From Corynebacterium aquatimens (GTDB lineage: Bacteria > Actinomycetota > Actinomycetes > Mycobacteriales > Mycobacteriaceae): a stretch of 64,000 nucleotides of DNA. Each line of letters starts with the position of its first letter. Position 1 is the first letter of the stretch. The DNA lies in NCBI RefSeq assembly GCF_030408395.1, contig NZ_CP046980.1, positions 558,001-622,000 on the forward strand, given 5' to 3'. The notes beneath the pieces were generated by a model that saw nothing but the letters and a program-made list of their open reading frames with translations, made no database searches and was not told the origin of the DNA. The position numbers and the translations under genes are program-made. Of the stretch, positions 61,831 to 64,000 are shown in pieces.

Positions 61831-63006
61831 CTAGGAGCGGTAGGCGCTGACACCGGTGATCGACTTGCCCACGATGAGCGACTGGATCGTGTCCGTGCCC
61901 TCGTAGGTGTGCAGGGCCTCGATGTCCGCGTGGTGGCGGGCCGCGTCGTTCTCCAGCAAGATGCCCACGCCGCCGAACATGTCGCGGGCGTCAGCGGCGA
62001 TCTTGCGGGCGCCGCGGGTGTTGTGCACCTTGGCCAGCGCGGCCTGCTTCTCGTTGAGCTCGCCAGCTTCCTCGAGCTCCAGCAGGCGGCGGCAGTACAG
62101 CGCCATCGCCGTGAGCTCCTGGAGCATGTCCGCCAGGCGCTGCTGGATGATCTGGTTCTTCACCAGCGGGCGGCCGAACTGCACGCGGCGGTGCGCGTAG
62201 TCGAGCGCCTTCTCGTAGCAGTCAATCGCCATGCCGAGCGCGACCCACGCCACCGCGATACGCGTGCCGGTAAGCACCTTCGCCGTGTCGCGGAAAGACT
62301 GCGCGCCGGGCAGGCGGCGGTCGTCGCCAACGCGAACGTTGTTGAGCTTGATGTGCGCCTGCGGGATGCCGCGCAGGGACGCCTTGCCCTGGATGGTCTC
62401 GGCGGAGTAGCCCTCGGCATCTTGGTCGACGATGAAGCCCTTGACCTCACCATCGGCCGTGTCGCGTGCCCACACAATTGCAATGTGGCCCACGGAGCCG
62501 TGGCCGATCCACTTCTTCTCGCCGTTGATGACCCACTCGTCGCCGTCACGCTCCGCGGACGTCTCCAAGCCGATGGAGTCGGAGCCATGCTCCGGCTCAG
62601 TCAACGCGAACGCACCGCGGATCTCCATGCGCGACATGGGGCCTAAGTACTTCGCCTTCTGCTCCTCTGAGCCGCATTCGGAGATGGAGCGCATGGACAG
62701 ACCCGACTGCACGATGTGCGCCGTCGCCGTCGACGCGTCCGTGCGGGCGAGCTCCATCTGGATCAAACGGTTCGCACGGATCGAGGTCTCCGGCTGGCCC
62801 TCGATGGCGATGCCGTCCGTGATCAGCCCGCGGCGCGCTGCTTCTTCAACGCCCGGGATGTTGTACTCGGCCTTCTCCCACGCTTCGTCGATGGACGGGC
62901 GGGCAACTTCCATGAAGTCGCGGGCCTTCTGCCACCACTCCAAGTCAGCACCGTCAATGTCGGCGAACACCTGGTAGTAGTCGGTTTTAAAGTCAATGAG
63001 GGACAC
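61831..63006 (-). CDS. Acyl-CoA dehydrogenase (glutaryl-CoA dehydrogenase-like)
   Basis: About 391 residues. FAD contacts are in FALTEPEHGSDS (about 135) and EWVINGEKKWIGHGSVG (about 160). The catalytic Glu lies in LHTYEGTDTIQSLIVGK near the C-terminus, and DARDMFGGVGILLEND precedes it. The ordering is that of the GCD-like branch, which handles short or dicarboxylic acyl-CoAs. GTG at 63006 is preferred over GTG at 63018 because AAAGG is better placed. It could supply substrate to the fadB-fadA pair encoded on the other side of the IS mosaic. Confidence 0.88.
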   Translation of the reverse strand: MSLIDFKTDYYQVFADIDGADLEWWQKARDFMEVARPSIDEAWEKAEYNIPGVEEAARRGLITDGIAIEGQPETSIRANRLIQMELARTDASTATAHIVQSGLSMRSISECGSEEQKAKYLGPMSRMEIRGAFALTEPEHGSDSIGLETSAERDGDEWVINGEKKWIGHGSVGHIAIVWARDTADGEVKGFIVDQDAEGYSAETIQGKASLRGIPQAHIKLNNVRVGDDRRLPGAQSFRDTAKVLTGTRIAVAWVALGMAIDCYEKALDYAHRRVQFGRPLVKNQIIQQRLADMLQELTAMALYCRRLLELEEAGELNEKQAALAKVHNTRGARKIAADARDMFGGVGILLENDAARHHADIEALHTYEGTDTIQSLIVGKSITGVSAYRS

Positions 63007-63068
63007 GCTTACACGCACCTTTCATAGATTGCGGTCACTATACCTATCCATTGTGACTCATTTGGCTG

Positions 63069-64000
63069 TTATCTGTTGGAGACTTTGCCTGTCATTCGTG
63101 CCAGCGGCGCAACAATCATTGGCTTGGCCGCAAACCACGCGCCAGCAATGACCGCCATGGACAGCACGAACATGATCACGCCCCACCAGCTGTCGCCGCT
63201 TTGCGCCGCGAACATGTGGTTGAGGTTGCTGCGCACACCTGTGAGGACCACCAGCGCCACGTGGATAGCGATGAACACCACGAAGTACACCATCACCGGA
63301 TAGTGAATTTTCCGCGCCGCCGCTGCAGGCAGGATCTTGTTCGCGCCGGTCCAGCTTTCGCGCCAGAAGCTCGACATCCTGAACCCAGACACGAGCGCCA
63401 GGGGCGCGGCTATAAAAACCGTCGTGAAGTAGGCGAGCTCTTGCAGTGAGTTGTAGTACACCCACCCGTTTTCTTCCGGCCAGTTCAGCGTCAAGTACTG
63501 CAGCCCCGCGGACACGGCGTTGGGGAAGGTCTCCCAACTGGTTGGCACGATGCGCATCCACTGTCCGGTGGCGAAGAGCAGGATGAAGAAGATCACGCCG
63601 TTGAGCACCCACAGCACGTCCAACGCCTGGTGGAGCCACGTATTCAGACTTACCTTGGCCTTCGGGTTCCACTTCGGCGTCCAGTAGCCTTCCGGCCGCT
63701 TTTCGCTGCGGATTGTCAGTCCCGTGCGGATGATCAGCACCATCAGCAGCATGTTGAGGAAGTGAGTCCAGTTCAGCCACCAGGGGAAGCCCTCCGGCGC
63801 GGAGGCAGGTAGCGGTTGGCGCCCGTCGTAACGCTCGATGAAGTTCGAGCCCCACGCGGTGGTTTCCGTGATGTAGCGCGCGCTCATCACCACCAGCGCC
63901 ATCAGCAGCCCCGCGGCCACAGCGCCTCCAAGGAAACGCCAGATTCTGCGCCACGGCACGCCTTCTTGCTTATCGACGGCCCCCTTACCACCCTTCTTCC
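63069..64000 (-). CDS. Cytochrome b/b6-type membrane protein (partial at window end)
   Basis: At least 296 residues from GTG at 63959, with five to six hydrophobic segments: FLGGAVAAGLLMALVVMSA, LNWTHFLNMLLMVLIIRTG, LWVLNGVIFFILLFATG, YFTTVFIAAPLALVSGF, MVYFVVFIAIHVALVVLTG and a final segment. His residues in NWTHFLN, WLHQALD, KIHYP and AIHVAL are placed to bind two b haems, as in Ni/Fe-hydrogenase or formate dehydrogenase cytochrome b subunits. The frame stays open upstream of the GTG to the window edge (KQEGVPWRR), and corynebacterial relatives have long N-terminal extensions, so the gene probably begins outside. Confidence 0.7.
   Translation of the reverse strand, partial: KKGGKGAVDKQEGVPWRRIWRFLGGAVAAGLLMALVVMSARYITETTAWGSNFIERYDGRQPLPASAPEGFPWWLNWTHFLNMLLMVLIIRTGLTIRSEKRPEGYWTPKWNPKAKVSLNTWLHQALDVLWVLNGVIFFILLFATGQWMRIVPTSWETFPNAVSAGLQYLTLNWPEENGWVYYNSLQELAYFTTVFIAAPLALVSGFRMSSFWRESWTGANKILPAAAARKIHYPVMVYFVVFIAIHVALVVLTGVRSNLNHMFAAQSGDSWWGVIMFVLSMAVIAGAWFAAKPMIVAPLARMTGKVSNR

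Overview
The window reads as the chromosome of a high-GC Corynebacterium. The case rests on gene content and order: ettA; tig with a clpP1-clpP2 pair, followed by clpX; mdh, valS, folC and a DUF4233 membrane protein; a mycothiol-dependent Rv2466c-type thioredoxin-fold protein; a FadB in which the dehydrogenase domain precedes the hydratase domain; and DtxR- and ClgR-like sites. I do not assign a species.

Layout. 1-3150: ettA, a hotdog thioesterase and a conserved actinobacterial protein. 3150-9150: an accessory island (ABC exporter with a divergent TetR gene, plus an intact IS21 element nested in an older istA remnant) bordered on both sides by about 160 bp of direct repeat. Each border holds a copy of the 3' tail of the neighbouring FAD oxidase gene joined to a small inverted-repeat element. 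9150-18100: sugar-lactone oxidase and PLP-enzyme operon, truncated haemoglobin, metB, GntR regulator, pepN, Rv2466c homologue, rpiB. 18190-19275: a VSR/DUF559-like nuclease gene flanked by two roughly 80-bp inverted-repeat elements. 19287-26351: a divergent glycan locus with five glycosyltransferase genes (one a two-domain fusion) and a WcbI-like gene. 26326-29965: the efeUOB ferrous or ferric iron uptake operon behind DtxR-like boxes. 30345-33858: enoyl-CoA hydratase, nitronate monooxygenase and a Tat-exported phosphoesterase. 34027-39754: tRNA-Gly(TCC), tRNA-Pro(TGG), tig, clpP1, clpP2, a hydrolase and clpX, the main cytosolic protein-quality genes, with a ClgR-type box ahead of clpP1. 39846-46861: TetR, mdh, valS, folC, DUF4233. 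46917-52937: HNH endonuclease, a pair of perfect DnaA boxes, fadA-fadB and a GNAT gene.

52932-61702 is an 8.8-kb insertion-sequence mosaic bounded by IS21-type ends and flanked by a 29-bp near-perfect duplication of the end of the GNAT gene. Inside it, two IS256-family elements bracket a lower-GC cargo: an ABC ATPase, an ABC-2 permease and a 28-residue hydrophobic peptide gene. The right-hand IS256 transposase is split by a second IS21 element and by an IS3-family element. I can reconstruct its reading frame across all three pieces, with target duplications at both insertion points. The window closes with an acyl-CoA dehydrogenase and a cytochrome b-type membrane protein that probably runs off the end.

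The best candidate for an undescribed system is the 53822-55678 cassette (exporter pair plus tiny membrane peptide). Other notable structures are the two families of short inverted-repeat elements and the in-frame Ala-rich expansions in valS and the HNH gene.
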